From the NCBI RefSeq assembly GCF_900102105.1, contig NZ_FNBB01000001.1, positions 620,001-684,000 of the forward strand: 64,000 nucleotides of DNA. Direction: 5' to 3'. Both the position numbers and the translations under genes were made by a program. How positions within the stretch are numbered: the stretch's first letter is position 1; every line of letters starts with the position of its first letter. The stretch is from Agrobacterium pusense (GTDB lineage Bacteria; Pseudomonadota; Alphaproteobacteria; Rhizobiales; Rhizobiaceae). This document shows, one piece after another, positions 15,834 to 26,961 of this stretch. The notes under the pieces were generated by a model that was not told the DNA's origin, made no database searches, and saw only the letters and a program-made list of their open reading frames with translations.

Positions 15834-17422
15834 CAGCCAGCCTCCGTCTCGACGTTCTTTTTTACGCGCTTGCGGACGGCCCGCCTCACCATGCCGATGT
15901 CGGCACCTCCAGACACGAAAGCCAGGACGAAATAAACCAGCATGGCGGCAAAGACGAGGCCCATGATCGTGCCGGCCCGCACGAAAATGGACGAGGCGGA
16001 AGACAGCTCGAAGGTAAGCCACGTCAGCGCATAATGCACAAATACGGCCATCAGTGCCGCGGCCAGGAGCAGGCGCGGGATACGGGTGAGTAGCGGAATA
16101 TCCAGGTGCCAGTGACCGCGCCACAAAAGCATGCCGAACAGCAGGGCGGCATTCACCCAGCCGGCGGTGATTTCGGCAATGGCAATGCCCGGGCCGCCAA
16201 GACGCGGGAAAAGCGTCAGTGCCAGCGAGACGTTCACGACAACCGAAATCGCCGCGAAAATCATTGGCGTACGAGTATCCTCGCGCGCGAAGAAGCCCGG
16301 AATAAAGGCCTTGATGAGCACGAAAGCCGGCAGGCCCAGACCGTAGATGCCAAGAATTTGCGCAACGGTGAAGGTGGCCGAGGGCGAGAAATTGCCGCGC
16401 TCGTACAGGAAACGAACGATGGGTTCGGCCATGACGAGAAGAGCGGCCGCGGCGGGCAGGGTCAGGAACAGCACGAACTCGACCGAGCGGTTCTGCAGGC
16501 TTCCGGCCTCCACCATATGGCCGCCGCGCAGCGCCCGCGCCAGTTCCGGCAGGAGCACCGTGGCAACGGCAATGCCAACGACGCCGAGCGGCAGTTGATA
16601 GATTCGGTCCGCATAGGCAAGCGAGGATATGACGCCTTCGCCGCCGGAAGCGATGTTGGTGTTGATGAGCAGATTGATCTGGGTAATGCCGCCGGTGATG
16701 GCTGCCGGCAGGGCAAGGACCAGAAGCCGCTGCACGTTCTTGGTCAGCCGTGGTCTGCGGAAACCAATGCGCATGCCGGCATTGCGCACCGCAATCCAGA
16801 CGATGGCGAGCTGCACAAGACCTGCCACCATCACGCCCCACGAGAGCGCGTAACCGACCTGAAGCGGATCGTAATTTTTCCACCATGCCAGCGCGAGCAC
16901 ACCGATGAGAATGATGTTGAGGAAAACGGGAGCAATAGCAGCCGCAAAATAACGGTGCAGAGAGTTCAGCATGCCGCCCATCATCGCCGCCAGCGACATG
17001 CAGGCGAGATAGGGGAACATGATGGTGGCAAGGTGGATGGTGTTTTCGAACTTCACCGGGTCATCGACGAAGCCGGGAGCAATCACCGTGCGCACGATGA
17101 AAGGCATCGACAGTTCCATCAGGATCGTCAAGGCCAGCAGCACCGTGAACAGGACGCCGAAGACCTCTTCCGAGAAACGCCGTGCGCCTTCCATGCCGTT
17201 CGCCTCGATCTCCTTGGCGAAAAGCGGCACGAAGGCAGAGTTGAATGCACCCTCGGCGAAAAGCCGCCGGAAGGTATTGGGAAAGCGGAAAGCGGCGTTG
17301 AAAGCATCCGCCACCGGCCCGGTGCCGACGGCGGCTGCCATCAGCGTTTCACGCAGGAAGCCGAAGATGCGGCTGCCGAGCGTGGCTGTGCCGACTGTGG
17401 CGAACTTGCCGATGAGACTCAT
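15833..17422 (-). CDS. murJ: Lipid II flippase MurJ
   Basis: A 529-residue MOP-superfamily integral membrane protein with about 14 hydrophobic segments. The N-terminal FATVGTATLGSRIFGFLRETLMA and AFNAAFRFPNTFRRLFAEGAF are the MurJ/MviN signature with the conserved arginines. It moves lipid-linked peptidoglycan precursors across the inner membrane. It lies 7 bases after glnD, the glnD-murJ pairing usual in rhizobia, and overlaps the VOC gene by one base. Confidence 0.96.
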   Translation of the reverse strand: MSLIGKFATVGTATLGSRIFGFLRETLMAAAVGTGPVADAFNAAFRFPNTFRRLFAEGAFNSAFVPLFAKEIEANGMEGARRFSEEVFGVLFTVLLALTILMELSMPFIVRTVIAPGFVDDPVKFENTIHLATIMFPYLACMSLAAMMGGMLNSLHRYFAAAIAPVFLNIILIGVLALAWWKNYDPLQVGYALSWGVMVAGLVQLAIVWIAVRNAGMRIGFRRPRLTKNVQRLLVLALPAAITGGITQINLLINTNIASGGEGVISSLAYADRIYQLPLGVVGIAVATVLLPELARALRGGHMVEAGSLQNRSVEFVLFLTLPAAAALLVMAEPIVRFLYERGNFSPSATFTVAQILGIYGLGLPAFVLIKAFIPGFFAREDTRTPMIFAAISVVVNVSLALTLFPRLGGPGIAIAEITAGWVNAALLFGMLLWRGHWHLDIPLLTRIPRLLLAAALMAVFVHYALTWLTFELSSASSIFVRAGTIMGLVFAAMLVYFVLAFVSGGADIGMVRRAVRKRVKKNVETEAG

Positions 17423-17429
17423 GGGACTT

Positions 17430-20258
17430 TCAAGCCTTTGCCGTGCGCGCGGCCGGCAGCGCCGCCACGTCTGGATGGGCGATGATGCCGTTTGGCATGC
17501 GGTCGCGCAATTCGTCTTCCTGCTCGCTCATGACCGCCTTCAAACGTTGCGCGATGCTGGCCTGCCGGTTGTCATTCGTCACCTTCTGACCGAAGAGATC
17601 AGTGACGTAGAAGGTATCGATGACTTTTTCACCAAATGTCGTGATGCGGGCGGAGTGAATGTCGAGTGACAGGTCGGCGATGACAGCCGTCATGTCAGCC
17701 AGAAGGCCCGGCCGGTCGAGGCATTCGACTTCAATGACGGTGAATTTGTTTGACAGACCATTCGAGATGGTAACCGAAGGCGGAATGGTGAAGGCGCTCT
17801 TTTTCTTTCGGCTCTTGGTGCGCGTGGCGATCATTTCCGGAAGGCGCTGCTTGCCGGAAAGTACCTCCTCAATGAGCTTGCCAACATTGTTGCCGCGCCG
17901 CATCTCGTCTTCATCGATCGGAAATTCTCGGTTGATCAGGATCGTATCCAGAGCTCGCCCGTCGGAGGTGGTGAAGATTTGGGCGTCGGCAATGTTTGCG
18001 CCAGCTGCAGCGCATGCGCCCGTTATGATCGACAACAGGCGCGGATGGTCGGGCGCCAGCACCGTGATTTCCGTAATGGCATGGAAGGAATGGGTGCGCA
18101 CCATGGTCGAGAGCGCCTTTTCCTGCTTGTCCGCCTCGCGGATGAAGCGGGTGTGTCGCACCTGATCTTCCAGCGCCACCGTCAGGAGATAAGGCTCGTA
18201 ATGCAGCTTGGTGTATTTGCGCCGCGCCTTCTGGCCCCAGTCATCAAGGGCGTCGTAGAGCGCCTGCCGGGCAATCTGCGCGCGCTCCTTGCGCGAAACT
18301 TCCGAGAAACCGCCGGACAGAAGCAGTTCCGTCTCATAATAGAGCGAGCGCAGCAGCTGTCCCTTCCAGCCGTTCCACACACCCGGACCGACAGCCCTGA
18401 TATCGCAGACGGTCAGGATGAGCAGCATCTTCAGCCGCTCCATGGATTGCACCTTGTCGGCGAAATCGGTGATGGTCTTGCGGTCGTGCAGGTCACGCGT
18501 CTGGGCAACCATGGACATCAGAAGATGCTGCTCGATAAGCCAAACGACGGTTTCGGTCTGCTTGCCGGTGAGACGGAAGCGCTGGCAGAGCTTGCGGGCG
18601 ACGCGGGCACCGGCGATCGAATGATCTTCCTGCCGGCCCTTGGCGACATCGTGCAGCAGTACCGCCACATAAAGCGCCTCGCGTTCCTCGACGCCGGGCA
18701 TCAACTGATTGGCGAGCGGATGGGCATCGACAGCCGTTCCCTTATCCACTTCCGACAGCACGCCGACAGAACGAATGAGATGCTCATCGACAGTGTAATG
18801 ATGGTACATGTTGAACTGCATCATCGCGACGATCTTGCCGAATTCGGGGATGAATTTGCCGAGCACGCCGGCCTCGTTCATGCGCCGTAATGTCAGCGCC
18901 GGATCGCGCCGCGAGGTGAGGATCGACAGGAAAAGCCGGTTTGCTTCCTCGTTTTCCCGCAGCTCGTCATTGATGAGCGAAAGCGAACGGGTGACCACGC
19001 GCAAGGCATCGGGGTGCAGTTCGAGATTGTTGATATCGGCGATATGGAAGAGCCGGATGAGATTGACCGGGTCGTTCTTGAAGACGTCGGGTTTCGCGAG
19101 CGCGATGCGCCCCCGGTCCTCGACGAATTCCACGGAACCCGGAATCTTGCGAACGCGGTGGGCGAAGCGGCTGAGCACGCCGGAAAGGCCCGGCACGTCC
19201 TTCGCCTGCCTGTCTTCCAGCCCGGCGCAGACGATGCGGGTCAGATCGCCGACATCCTTCGCCACGAGGAAATAGTGCTTCATGAAGCGCTCGACGGCGG
19301 AAAGGCCGGGGCGCGGCTGATAGTTCAGCGCATCGGCAATTTCGCGCTGAATATCGAAGGAAAGGCGTTCTTCCGCCTTGCCGGTGATGAAATGCATCTG
19401 GCAACGGACGGCCCAGAGAAAATCATCGGCCTTTTCGAACAGCTTCAGTTCGGATCTCGACAGGACACCGAGCTTCACCAGATCGGCCGTGTCGCGAACG
19501 TGATAATAATATTTGGCAATCCAGAACAGCGTGTGCAGGTCACGCAAGCCGCCCTTGCCTTCCTTGACGTTCGGCTCCACCAGATAACGCGTATCGCCGG
19601 CCTTGCGGTGGCGCTGGTCACGCTCGGCGAGCTTGGCGGCAATGAATTCCGGGCCAGTTCCGGTGACGACTTCTGACTCGAAGCGTTTTTCGAGATCGTC
19701 GGTCAGGGACTTCTTGCCGCAGATCGCCCGCACCTCCAGAATGGCGGTGCGGATCGTCATGTCGGATTTGGAAAGCCGAATGCATTCATCCACGGTGCGG
19801 GTGGCGTGGCCGACCTTGAAGCCGAGATCCCAGAGGAGATAGAGCACGAACTCCACGGCCTTGTGCATGTCAGGCGTGTTCTTGGTGGGAAGCAGGAACA
19901 GGAGGTCGATATCCGATCCCGGCGCCAGCGTGCCGCGTCCATAACCGCCAACCGCGGCGACAGCGATCTGTGGCGCATCTTTCGGATAGACGTATTGGCA
20001 GGAGAGATCATAGAGCGTTTCGATCAGCCGATCCTGCAGCCAGGAGATGCGACGGGCGCAATCAATACCGCTGCCATCGGCTTTGAGCAGTTCCCTGGCC
20101 TTTTCCCGGCCTTCCGTACTGGCCTTGCGGAAGATCGGCAGTAAATCGGACTTGATATCGGCTATGCGTCTGCCGTCTTCCTTGAAGATGACGTCGCAGT
20201 CTCGCTTCAGCGCCGATACATCGAGAATGTCGGAAAAATCCAGGTCCTTGATGGCCAT
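17430..20258 (-). CDS. glnD: [Protein-PII] uridylyltransferase/uridylyl-removing enzyme
   Basis: A 942-residue nitrogen sensor that uridylylates PII proteins when glutamine is low and removes the group when it is high. Domains in order: a nucleotidyltransferase with [17 protein letters not shown] (104-120, metal-binding Asp116/Asp118), a linker, an HD domain ([15 protein letters not shown], about residue 515), and two C-terminal ACT domains ([19 protein letters not shown]; then [20 protein letters not shown]) that sense glutamine. Length matches the rhizobial enzyme (about 945). It lies 95 bases after mutS. With ptsN and rpoN in this window it completes a nitrogen-related set. Confidence 0.97.
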   Translation of the reverse strand: MAIKDLDFSDILDVSALKRDCDVIFKEDGRRIADIKSDLLPIFRKASTEGREKARELLKADGSGIDCARRISWLQDRLIETLYDLSCQYVYPKDAPQIAVAAVGGYGRGTLAPGSDIDLLFLLPTKNTPDMHKAVEFVLYLLWDLGFKVGHATRTVDECIRLSKSDMTIRTAILEVRAICGKKSLTDDLEKRFESEVVTGTGPEFIAAKLAERDQRHRKAGDTRYLVEPNVKEGKGGLRDLHTLFWIAKYYYHVRDTADLVKLGVLSRSELKLFEKADDFLWAVRCQMHFITGKAEERLSFDIQREIADALNYQPRPGLSAVERFMKHYFLVAKDVGDLTRIVCAGLEDRQAKDVPGLSGVLSRFAHRVRKIPGSVEFVEDRGRIALAKPDVFKNDPVNLIRLFHIADINNLELHPDALRVVTRSLSLINDELRENEEANRLFLSILTSRRDPALTLRRMNEAGVLGKFIPEFGKIVAMMQFNMYHHYTVDEHLIRSVGVLSEVDKGTAVDAHPLANQLMPGVEEREALYVAVLLHDVAKGRQEDHSIAGARVARKLCQRFRLTGKQTETVVWLIEQHLLMSMVAQTRDLHDRKTITDFADKVQSMERLKMLLILTVCDIRAVGPGVWNGWKGQLLRSLYYETELLLSGGFSEVSRKERAQIARQALYDALDDWGQKARRKYTKLHYEPYLLTVALEDQVRHTRFIREADKQEKALSTMVRTHSFHAITEITVLAPDHPRLLSIITGACAAAGANIADAQIFTTSDGRALDTILINREFPIDEDEMRRGNNVGKLIEEVLSGKQRLPEMIATRTKSRKKKSAFTIPPSVTISNGLSNKFTVIEVECLDRPGLLADMTAVIADLSLDIHSARITTFGEKVIDTFYVTDLFGQKVTNDNRQASIAQRLKAVMSEQEDELRDRMPNGIIAHPDVAALPAARTAKA

Positions 20259-20353
20259 CTATGCCGTTATCCATGTCCTGTGGGAACCCCACCGCTTGCG
20301 ATGGGAGTGTCCTATAAAGAGTTTCAGAGGCTATGGACAGGCACTCTATGCCT

Positions 20354-23068
20354 TCAAGCCTTGCCAAGTTCTTTCTTCAACGCATAGAGCGCGTCCAATG
20401 CCTCACGCGGTGTCATTTCGTCCGGATTGAAGCTTTTCAGGGCTTCCTCCACCTTTGATGGTCCTGCCTTGCGCGTTTCCTCGCGGCGAACCGCGATCTG
20501 GAACAGCGGCAGATCATCAATCAGCTGGCTTGCCGGGTTCTTGCGGTCGGCATCTTCGAGCTTCGTCAGCACCTCGCGGGCGCGTTCCACCACCGAAGCC
20601 GGCAAGCCCGCAAGCCGTGCGACCTGAATGCCGTAGGAACGATCCGCAGCGCCCGGTCCGACTTCGTGCAGGAAGATGACGTCACCTTCCCACTCCTTCA
20701 CCCGCATCGTGGCATTGGAAAGGCGGCCGAGTTTTTCCGAGAGCACCGTCAACTCATGGAAGTGGGTGGCAAAAAGGCCACGGCAGCGATTGACCTCATG
20801 CAGGTGCTCCACCGACGCCCAGGCGATGGAAAGTCCGTCGAAGGTCGCCGTGCCCCGGCCGATCTCGTCCAGAATGACCAGCGAGCGGTCCGTCGCCTGA
20901 TTGAGGATGGCGGCAGTTTCCACCATCTCCACCATGAAGGTCGAGCGGCCACGCGCCAGATCGTCAGACGCGCCGACACGCGAAAACAACCGGTCCACAA
21001 CGCCGATATGGGCAGCTTCCGCCGGCACGAAGGAACCGATCTGCGCAAGGATGGCGATCAGCGCATTCTGGCGCAGGAAGGTCGATTTACCGCCCATGTT
21101 GGGACCGGTGAGCAGCCAGATCGCGCCGTTCTTGCCGCCATTGACCGCCGATAGGTCGCAATTGTTGGCGATGAAGGGCCCAGCTGACTGCCGCCTGAGC
21201 GCCTGTTCTACAACCGGGTGTCGCCCACCCTTGATCGAAAAGGTCATGGAGGCGTCGACGATCGGCCGACAATAGGCCTGTTCGGTTGCGAGATAGGCGA
21301 GGCTCGAGGCGACATCGATGACCGCAAGCGCCAGCGCGCCGGCCTTGATCGCGTCGGCCTGCTGCACCACCGCCTTGACCATCCGTTCGAAGGCTTCCAG
21401 CTCCATGGTGAGGGCTTCGGCAGCAGCATTGGCGATGCGGCTTTCGAGATCGGCAAGCTCGGTGGTGGTGAAACGCATGGCACCGGCCATCGTCTGGCGG
21501 TGGATGAAGCGGGCCTTCGCCTCGTCGGTCGCCGTCATCACATCGGCATTGCCCGCCGTCACCTCGATGAAATAGCCCAGCACGTTGTTATGCTTGATCT
21601 TGAGCGACTTGATGCCGGTCTCCTCGGCATATTGCAGCTGCAGGCCGGCGATCACCCGACGCGACTGATCGCGCAGCGCCCGCACCTCATCGAGTTCGGG
21701 ATTGGCGCCCTCACGCAGGAAGCCGCCATCGCGCTTCAGAAGCGGCAGATCGTCGGCCAGCATCGAGCCGAGCATCGCTTCCAGCCCGCTCGGCAAGGCT
21801 TTCAGATCCGCAAGGGCTGAGGCAAGCTCCTCCGGCAACAGCCCCTGATCGAGAATGGCGGCAATTCTCTCGGCCGACGCCAAGCCCTGCCGGATCGCGC
21901 CGAGATCGCGCGGGCCGCCGCGCTCCAGCGCAAGGCGGGAAAGCGCGCGCGGCATATCGGCCACCTGCTTCAGCGCATCGCGCAGACCGTCGCAGAGGGA
22001 GACATCGTCAATCAGATAAGCAACCGCGTCGAGACGGGCATTGATCCTCTCCGGATCGGTCAAGGGTGACATCAGCCGCTCGGCGAGAAGCCGCGCACCG
22101 CCGCCGGTGACCGTTCGGTTCAGCGCATGCAGCAACGAGCCATCCCTCTCACCCGAGAGCGTCTTCACCAGTTCCAGATTGGCTCGGGTGGCGGGATCGA
22201 TGAACAACGTGGAGGCAGCGCTTTCGCGTTCCGGCGCGCCGAGCGGCGGGCGCTCGGCAATCTGCGTTTTTTCGACATAGGCAACGGCGGCAGCGGCCGC
22301 GGCCATTTCCACGCGCGAAAACGTGCCGAAACCATCGAGCGTCGAGACGTTGAAGTAACGCGCGATCCGCCCTTCAGCCGTAGCGCTGTCGAACAGAATG
22401 GCCGGCTGCGGCACCGCCACGCGGCCCAGCATATCGAACACCGGCCGCAATTCCTCGTCGTGGAACAGGCTGTCGGCAACGATCAGCTCGCGCGGGTCGA
22501 TACGCCAGATATCGGCAAGAAGCCGCGTCAGCGTCGTTTCCGCCAGACGGAAGACGCCGGTGGAAATATCAATCCAGGCAAGCGCGAACTGTGCCTCCGC
22601 ACTGCCGCGAATACGAGCAAGCGCCATCAGATAGTTGGATTCCGTTGGCGAAAGCAGCTTTTCTTCGGTGAGCGTGCCAGGCGTGACAAGCCGCACCACA
22701 TCGCGTTTTACCACGGATTTCGATCCGCGCTTCTTCGCCTCGGCCGGGTCTTCGACCTGCTCGCAGACGGCAACGCGATAGCCGCGCATGATGAGCTTCT
22801 GGAGATAATCATCCGCAGCATGGACGGGAACGCCGCACATGGGAATATCGTGACCCATATGCTGGCCACGTTTCGTCAGCGTGATACCGAGAGCGCGGGA
22901 AGCTTCCACCGCATCGTCAAAGAACAATTCGTAAAAATCGCCCATGCGGTAGAACAGCAGCGAACCGGGATTGTTCGCCTTGATTTCGATATATTGCTCC
23001 ATCATCGGAGTGGCCGTCGCACGGCTCTCTTCCGAGATCAGGGAAGCGGTTGTCAGAACGTCCGTCAA
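20354..23068 (-). CDS. mutS: DNA mismatch repair protein MutS
   Basis: A 904-residue mismatch-recognition ATPase. The mismatch-binding Phe-x-Glu motif is in [17 protein letters not shown] near residue 46. The C-terminal ABC-type ATPase has Walker [16 protein letters not shown] (about 660) and [17 protein letters not shown]. It is longer than E. coli MutS (853), largely from an N-terminal extension of about 20 residues; ATG codons for Met22/Met23 are alternative starts. The repair partner mutL is not here. It has a 126-base gap to olsB. Confidence 0.97.
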   Translation of the reverse strand: MTDVLTTASLISEESRATATPMMEQYIEIKANNPGSLLFYRMGDFYELFFDDAVEASRALGITLTKRGQHMGHDIPMCGVPVHAADDYLQKLIMRGYRVAVCEQVEDPAEAKKRGSKSVVKRDVVRLVTPGTLTEEKLLSPTESNYLMALARIRGSAEAQFALAWIDISTGVFRLAETTLTRLLADIWRIDPRELIVADSLFHDEELRPVFDMLGRVAVPQPAILFDSATAEGRIARYFNVSTLDGFGTFSRVEMAAAAAAVAYVEKTQIAERPPLGAPERESAASTLFIDPATRANLELVKTLSGERDGSLLHALNRTVTGGGARLLAERLMSPLTDPERINARLDAVAYLIDDVSLCDGLRDALKQVADMPRALSRLALERGGPRDLGAIRQGLASAERIAAILDQGLLPEELASALADLKALPSGLEAMLGSMLADDLPLLKRDGGFLREGANPELDEVRALRDQSRRVIAGLQLQYAEETGIKSLKIKHNNVLGYFIEVTAGNADVMTATDEAKARFIHRQTMAGAMRFTTTELADLESRIANAAAEALTMELEAFERMVKAVVQQADAIKAGALALAVIDVASSLAYLATEQAYCRPIVDASMTFSIKGGRHPVVEQALRRQSAGPFIANNCDLSAVNGGKNGAIWLLTGPNMGGKSTFLRQNALIAILAQIGSFVPAEAAHIGVVDRLFSRVGASDDLARGRSTFMVEMVETAAILNQATDRSLVILDEIGRGTATFDGLSIAWASVEHLHEVNRCRGLFATHFHELTVLSEKLGRLSNATMRVKEWEGDVIFLHEVGPGAADRSYGIQVARLAGLPASVVERAREVLTKLEDADRKNPASQLIDDLPLFQIAVRREETRKAGPSKVEEALKSFNPDEMTPREALDALYALKKELGKA

Positions 23069-23194
23069 TGGCCTGCCGATGTCATATCGTGTTGCGGAAA
23101 AGGAGCGCTGACACTAACGGGAATGGCTACCTCAAGACAACACGCACGGTACCGCTGCCCACAGGAACATCCCCTCCGGCTACGCAGAACCCGC

Positions 23195-24076
23195 TCAGCC
23201 GTTGATACGTTCGGTCTCGCCGCCATAATAGCTGATGTATCGGCCGGCGATCGACGAAACCGGCAGCACCACCAGCACGTCGGTCGTGTTGAAGGCGTGG
23301 TCTACCACTGCGCCGGAGCCGAACATGGCGCCGAGGCGCATATAACCCTTGATCAGAGGCGGCATGGCGTTCAGCGCCTTGCGGGCGTTCAGGGCTTCTG
23401 CCGGAACGAGGTCCATTTCATGGTAGAGCTCAGGAAGAGCAACCGCCTCCCACTCCCCCTTCGCAAGGCAGTTATGGTGCAGGAAAGACAAGGCGAGCGC
23501 ATGTGCTTCCGGCTGCACACCCGGGAAGGAGGCGCAGCCGATCATGGCGTCCATCCGGTGTTTGACGGCGTAGGACCAGTTGCCCTGCCACAGAAGCTCG
23601 ACGGTGCGCTTGGTACGATATTCCGGCAGCACGCAGGAGCGGCCAAGCTCCATGAAGCGCTTGCCCGGGTGGCGCGCAACGAGACCGGCGATGTCGAATT
23701 CGCTGGCGGAATAAAAGCCATTATTGGTGAGCGCGACTTCCTGACGCAGCAGGCGATAGGTGCCGACGATCTGATCTTCGCTGTCGCCCTCGATCGACTT
23801 GTCGAGCACGAGCAGATGGTCACACACACTGTCCCAGGCGTCGAAGTCGCGCTGGCGCCGCATCGCTTCTACCGGAAGCCTTGCCTTCATCTCCTCGACG
23901 AACACCCGGTACCGTACGGACTGCGCAGCATCAATCTCGCGTTCATTTCTGGCAAGCCGGGTTTCCAGCGTGCCGATGCGACCGAAAAGGCCCTCATTGT
24001 CCTGAGCTGTCTCCGGACGAGGAGTAATGACAACATTGTTTTCACAAATGTCGTGATTGAGGATTTCGGCAACCAT
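23195..24076 (-). CDS. olsB: L-ornithine N(alpha)-acyltransferase (3-hydroxyacyl-ACP dependent)
   Basis: A 293-residue GNAT-like protein of the OlsB class, which joins a 3-hydroxy fatty acid from ACP to ornithine to form lyso-ornithine lipid. Seen: the autoinducer-synthase-like block EIDAAQSVRYRVFVEEM, then FMELGRSCVLPEYRTKR, and a C-terminal region that keeps helices but no metal site. From memory, rhizobial olsB lies just upstream of mutS-glnD as here. The ATG at 24076 has GGAG 9 bases upstream; a TTG at 24097 with AGGA is the alternative and would add 7 residues. A Pho-box-like array (24127-24144) is placed to control it. The partner olsA is at 10.4 kb. Confidence 0.88.
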   Translation of the reverse strand: MVAEILNHDICENNVVITPRPETAQDNEGLFGRIGTLETRLARNEREIDAAQSVRYRVFVEEMKARLPVEAMRRQRDFDAWDSVCDHLLVLDKSIEGDSEDQIVGTYRLLRQEVALTNNGFYSASEFDIAGLVARHPGKRFMELGRSCVLPEYRTKRTVELLWQGNWSYAVKHRMDAMIGCASFPGVQPEAHALALSFLHHNCLAKGEWEAVALPELYHEMDLVPAEALNARKALNAMPPLIKGYMRLGAMFGSGAVVDHAFNTTDVLVVLPVSSIAGRYISYYGGETERING

Positions 24077-24126
24077 GGGGAATCGCTCCGCCACCAAAGA
24101 ATTTTCCTGTCATAAATCACTATTTA

Positions 24127-24144
24127 ACGACAGAATAGTGACAA
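24127..24144 (-). promoter_or_regulatory. Candidate Pho box upstream of olsB
   Basis: Read on the minus strand: TTGTCAC (24144-24138), TATT, CTGTCGT (24133-24127). This gives two repeats at an 11-base period, with 5/7 and 6/7 matches to the PhoB consensus CTGTCAT-N4-CTGTCAT. It lies 51 bases upstream of the olsB ATG. A further inverted GACAG/CTGTC pairing (24107-24133) overlaps it. PhoB-dependent ornithine-lipid accumulation is known in S. meliloti; binding here is inference. Confidence 0.6.
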
Positions 24145-24170
24145 AATGCAGCCAGAGCGAGTCTGCCAAT

Positions 24171-26417
24171 TTACGATAGCGACAGGCGTTTCGCCTCCAG
24201 CAGACGACGGATTTCCTCAACCAGCCGTCGCGGGTCGGCAGGTTTCGTCAAAATCGCGCCAACACCAGCCTTCAGCAGGACTTCGGCGGTCGAGTCACTG
24301 GTATCGCCGCTGAGCACGATGACAGGAATATTTCTTTCGCCCTGCAGCATATGGAGGAGGTCAGGGAGCGCTTGGAGCCCGTCGCCGCCCGGCATGTTGA
24401 GGTCGGAGACTATGAGATCAGGCAAACGGGATACGCCCTGCTCCAGAGATTGCCGCAACGCCACAAAATCCCCGACGGCGCGGACGATATAGCCGCTTTT
24501 TTCCAGAACGGCGCGGATGATGCGCTGATTAACAGCATCGTCTTCCGCCACGAGTATCTCGATACCGCTCGCTCCCTCCACCACCCGCGAGGAAAATCCC
24601 ACATCCGGGTGGTTGTCGTTGATGGCGTCCCGTCGCTCTATGCCGCGCAGACGACCGCACAATACGTCGATCAGGGATTTTTCCCGCAGCGGCCGGATCA
24701 ACCACGCGTCGAAGGCCACATGCATTGTCGACGGCCGCTCTTCGGGGCTGACGAGCAGCGTGCGGCGGACATTGCCGTCCGGCCAATCCTTCAGTGCATC
24801 TTTGAACAACGGCGAAATGCGCCGGTCGACGATGACATCGGTAAGGGGGGCGGTCCCGATGGCGGAACTCTTCCTCAGCTTTTCCAGATCTTCAGGCTGA
24901 TGGATAAGTGTGCATTGCCCGCCGAAGGCCTCGATCGCCTCCATCGTGACCGCTGCCGCCACGCCCCTTGGTGCGACGAGCAGGACATTTGTATGTCGCA
25001 GGCAATGGCGCCGCGCCGGATCCGCCATTTCGGCAGGCGCGCCTCCCGGGCGAAACGCCAGCTTGAAAGTGCTACCCTTGCCCTTGCGGCTGGAAACCGT
25101 GAGACGGCCGCCGAATTCCCGCACGATACGGGCGGAGATCGCAAGTCCAAGGCCCGTGCCTGCGCTTCGCTGCGACAACGGGCCAGCCTGTTCGAATTCC
25201 CCAAAAATACGGGCCTGTTCCGCCCGGCTCATGCCCGGGCCGGTGTCTTCGACGGCGATGTGCAATTCGTCACCGATCATGCGCGCCCGGATGACGACGC
25301 CGCCTTCCCGCGTGAATTTGACGGCATTGCCGAGGAGATTGAAGAGGACCTGACGCAGCCTCGCCGGATCGAAATCGAGATGATCGGGTACTTCAGGCGC
25401 AACGAAGGATGTAATCTCTATACCTTTTTCATGGGCGCGATGGGCGAGCATCTCAACGATGCTCTCAATCAGCCGCCGCAGGTTCTCCGCGCGCGGATTG
25501 AGCCTGAAGCGGCCAGCCTCCATGGTCGAATAATCCAGCAGATCCTCGACCAGCTGCACCAGCGACTGGCCGGATTGCCGCATGCCATCGAGATAGTTGC
25601 GCTGCTCGTCGCTGAGTTTCGTCTGCGACAGAAGATGGTTCATGCCGAGCATGCCGGAAAGCGGCAGGCGGATTTCATGACTTACTGTGGCAAGCAGCCT
25701 CGCCTTTTCCGCCTCGGCCTTTTCGGCGCGCAGGCGGGCATCTTCCCTTTCGGCAAGTGCAAGCCGCTCCTCAGTCACATCTCGGGCGATGCTGCTGATG
25801 TGAAGACGGCTGCTTGCCAGATCGCGGGTCACGACATCATGCCAGGAGAAGATGCGCTGGCCGAACGGGGTCGCGATCTCCACATCATAAGCGTGGACCT
25901 TTTCGCCCGGGCGGAAAGCGATGCCGATTTCCTCGCAGCTCAACCCTTCCGGGGCCGTGCAGCCGGTCATTTCGCGAAACACTCTATTCGCCTCGACAAT
26001 ACGCCGGTTCATGTCGCGGATCACGACTATATCGCCCATGAACTCCTGCATTTCGGCAATCAGAGACCGGTTTTGCGTCTGGCGCAGCCGGAGATCTGCT
26101 TCTGCAACCAGGGCATCGGGCCGATGCAAAGACTCATCAAAGAGCGCATGGAAAAGGACACCGACGAGCACTGCGCCGAAAAAGATCGCCATCGCAACAG
26201 TGACAGCATAAGGCACTGCAAGCGCGATAAGGGCAGCGGAAAAAGCCCCCACCGATAACGACACGGCGACATAGAGCGCAATCGACCCGGTACCGGTCGC
26301 ATGTCCTTCATCTGCAGGGCGTGCCGTCGTATCGAGACGATCCGCAGGCTGCACCGCCGTGGCAGCCAGGCCAAGGCCATCCGAGACTTTTTGCCGAAGT
26401 TTTGCCAGTTCGCTCAT
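24171..26417 (-). CDS. Hybrid sensor histidine kinase with PAS and two receiver-like domains
   Basis: 748 residues. In order: two membrane helices (about 44-70 and 72-93), a PAS domain (about 120-215), HisKA with His247 (ATVSHEIRLPLSGM), HATPase (NLLGNAVKFTREGG, DTGPGMSRAEQ, GTGLGLAIS), a degenerate receiver (about 480-600; VLLVAPRG replaces the acidic pocket), and a true receiver (ILVAEDDAVNQR; phospho-acceptor Asp672 in SDLNMPGGDG; Lys in ILTKPADP). The signal sensed is unknown. No partner regulator is adjacent. ATG 26417 is chosen over TTG 26423. It is 94 bases upstream of the olsB start and 55 after lspA, so it could be co-transcribed with either. Confidence 0.92.
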   Translation of the reverse strand: MSELAKLRQKVSDGLGLAATAVQPADRLDTTARPADEGHATGTGSIALYVAVSLSVGAFSAALIALAVPYAVTVAMAIFFGAVLVGVLFHALFDESLHRPDALVAEADLRLRQTQNRSLIAEMQEFMGDIVVIRDMNRRIVEANRVFREMTGCTAPEGLSCEEIGIAFRPGEKVHAYDVEIATPFGQRIFSWHDVVTRDLASSRLHISSIARDVTEERLALAEREDARLRAEKAEAEKARLLATVSHEIRLPLSGMLGMNHLLSQTKLSDEQRNYLDGMRQSGQSLVQLVEDLLDYSTMEAGRFRLNPRAENLRRLIESIVEMLAHRAHEKGIEITSFVAPEVPDHLDFDPARLRQVLFNLLGNAVKFTREGGVVIRARMIGDELHIAVEDTGPGMSRAEQARIFGEFEQAGPLSQRSAGTGLGLAISARIVREFGGRLTVSSRKGKGSTFKLAFRPGGAPAEMADPARRHCLRHTNVLLVAPRGVAAAVTMEAIEAFGGQCTLIHQPEDLEKLRKSSAIGTAPLTDVIVDRRISPLFKDALKDWPDGNVRRTLLVSPEERPSTMHVAFDAWLIRPLREKSLIDVLCGRLRGIERRDAINDNHPDVGFSSRVVEGASGIEILVAEDDAVNQRIIRAVLEKSGYIVRAVGDFVALRQSLEQGVSRLPDLIVSDLNMPGGDGLQALPDLLHMLQGERNIPVIVLSGDTSDSTAEVLLKAGVGAILTKPADPRRLVEEIRRLLEAKRLSLS

Positions 26418-26472
26418 AGGCAACCGCTACCACGGCAGCGGTTTTGATATGTTTGGCCGAAACGGTAAAATT

Positions 26473-26961
26473 TTACTTTTTAGCCGCCCGGGCGTGCAAA
26501 AACTCGTCGAGAATGACGCAGCCTGCACCGATGGTTATGAAACTGTCAGCAAGGTTGAAAACAGCGAAGGACCATGTCTGGGTGTGGAATAGGATATAGT
26601 CGATGACGTGCCCGTAAAAGAAGCGGTCGAGAAGATTACCCGCTGCTCCGGCGATGATGAAGGCAAAACCGAGATGGGCGAAGGTGCGATCGGCAGCCGT
26701 CTTGCGCCATAGCCAAAGAACGAAGACAACGATGACGAGCCGCATGCTGACGATGAACCACCCGTGCATGTCTTCGAGCATGGAAAAGGCGACACCAAGA
26801 TTGTAGGTGCGGTAAAGCGCCAGAAACGGCGCGACAGGCACCATCTCCTGCAGCGGCAGATAGGCTTCGACCAGCTGCTTGACGATTTGATCCAGCACCA
26901 GCGCGGCGACGATCAGGGCAAAGGCCGGGCCGAATTTCGAGAACAATGCCGCCTTGGCCAT
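26473..26961 (-). CDS. lspA: Lipoprotein signal peptidase (signal peptidase II)
   Basis: A 162-residue four-helix inner-membrane aspartyl protease that cleaves prolipoprotein signal peptides after diacylglyceryl modification. The two active-site regions are [19 protein letters not shown] (about 104-122) and [13 protein letters not shown] (about 132-144), carrying the catalytic aspartates. Its ATG overlaps the stop of the upstream methyltransferase by one base (TAATG), implying coupling. The downstream enzyme lnt is 20 kb away. Confidence 0.96.
   Translation of the reverse strand: MAKAALFSKFGPAFALIVAALVLDQIVKQLVEAYLPLQEMVPVAPFLALYRTYNLGVAFSMLEDMHGWFIVSMRLVIVVFVLWLWRKTAADRTFAHLGFAFIIAGAAGNLLDRFFYGHVIDYILFHTQTWSFAVFNLADSFITIGAGCVILDEFLHARAAKK

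Noticed and set aside
15429-16886. 485-codon ORF ending in the VOC gene
   Set aside because: Its upstream part lies in the wrong frame of murJ; only the last 134 codons, from the TGATG overlap, are protein-like.
22127-24115. 662-codon plus-strand ORF across mutS/olsB
   Set aside because: It is an antisense shadow of mutS and olsB; no domain recognised.
24351-26258. 635-codon plus-strand ORF across the hybrid kinase
   Set aside because: It is an antisense shadow of the kinase gene; no domain recognised.
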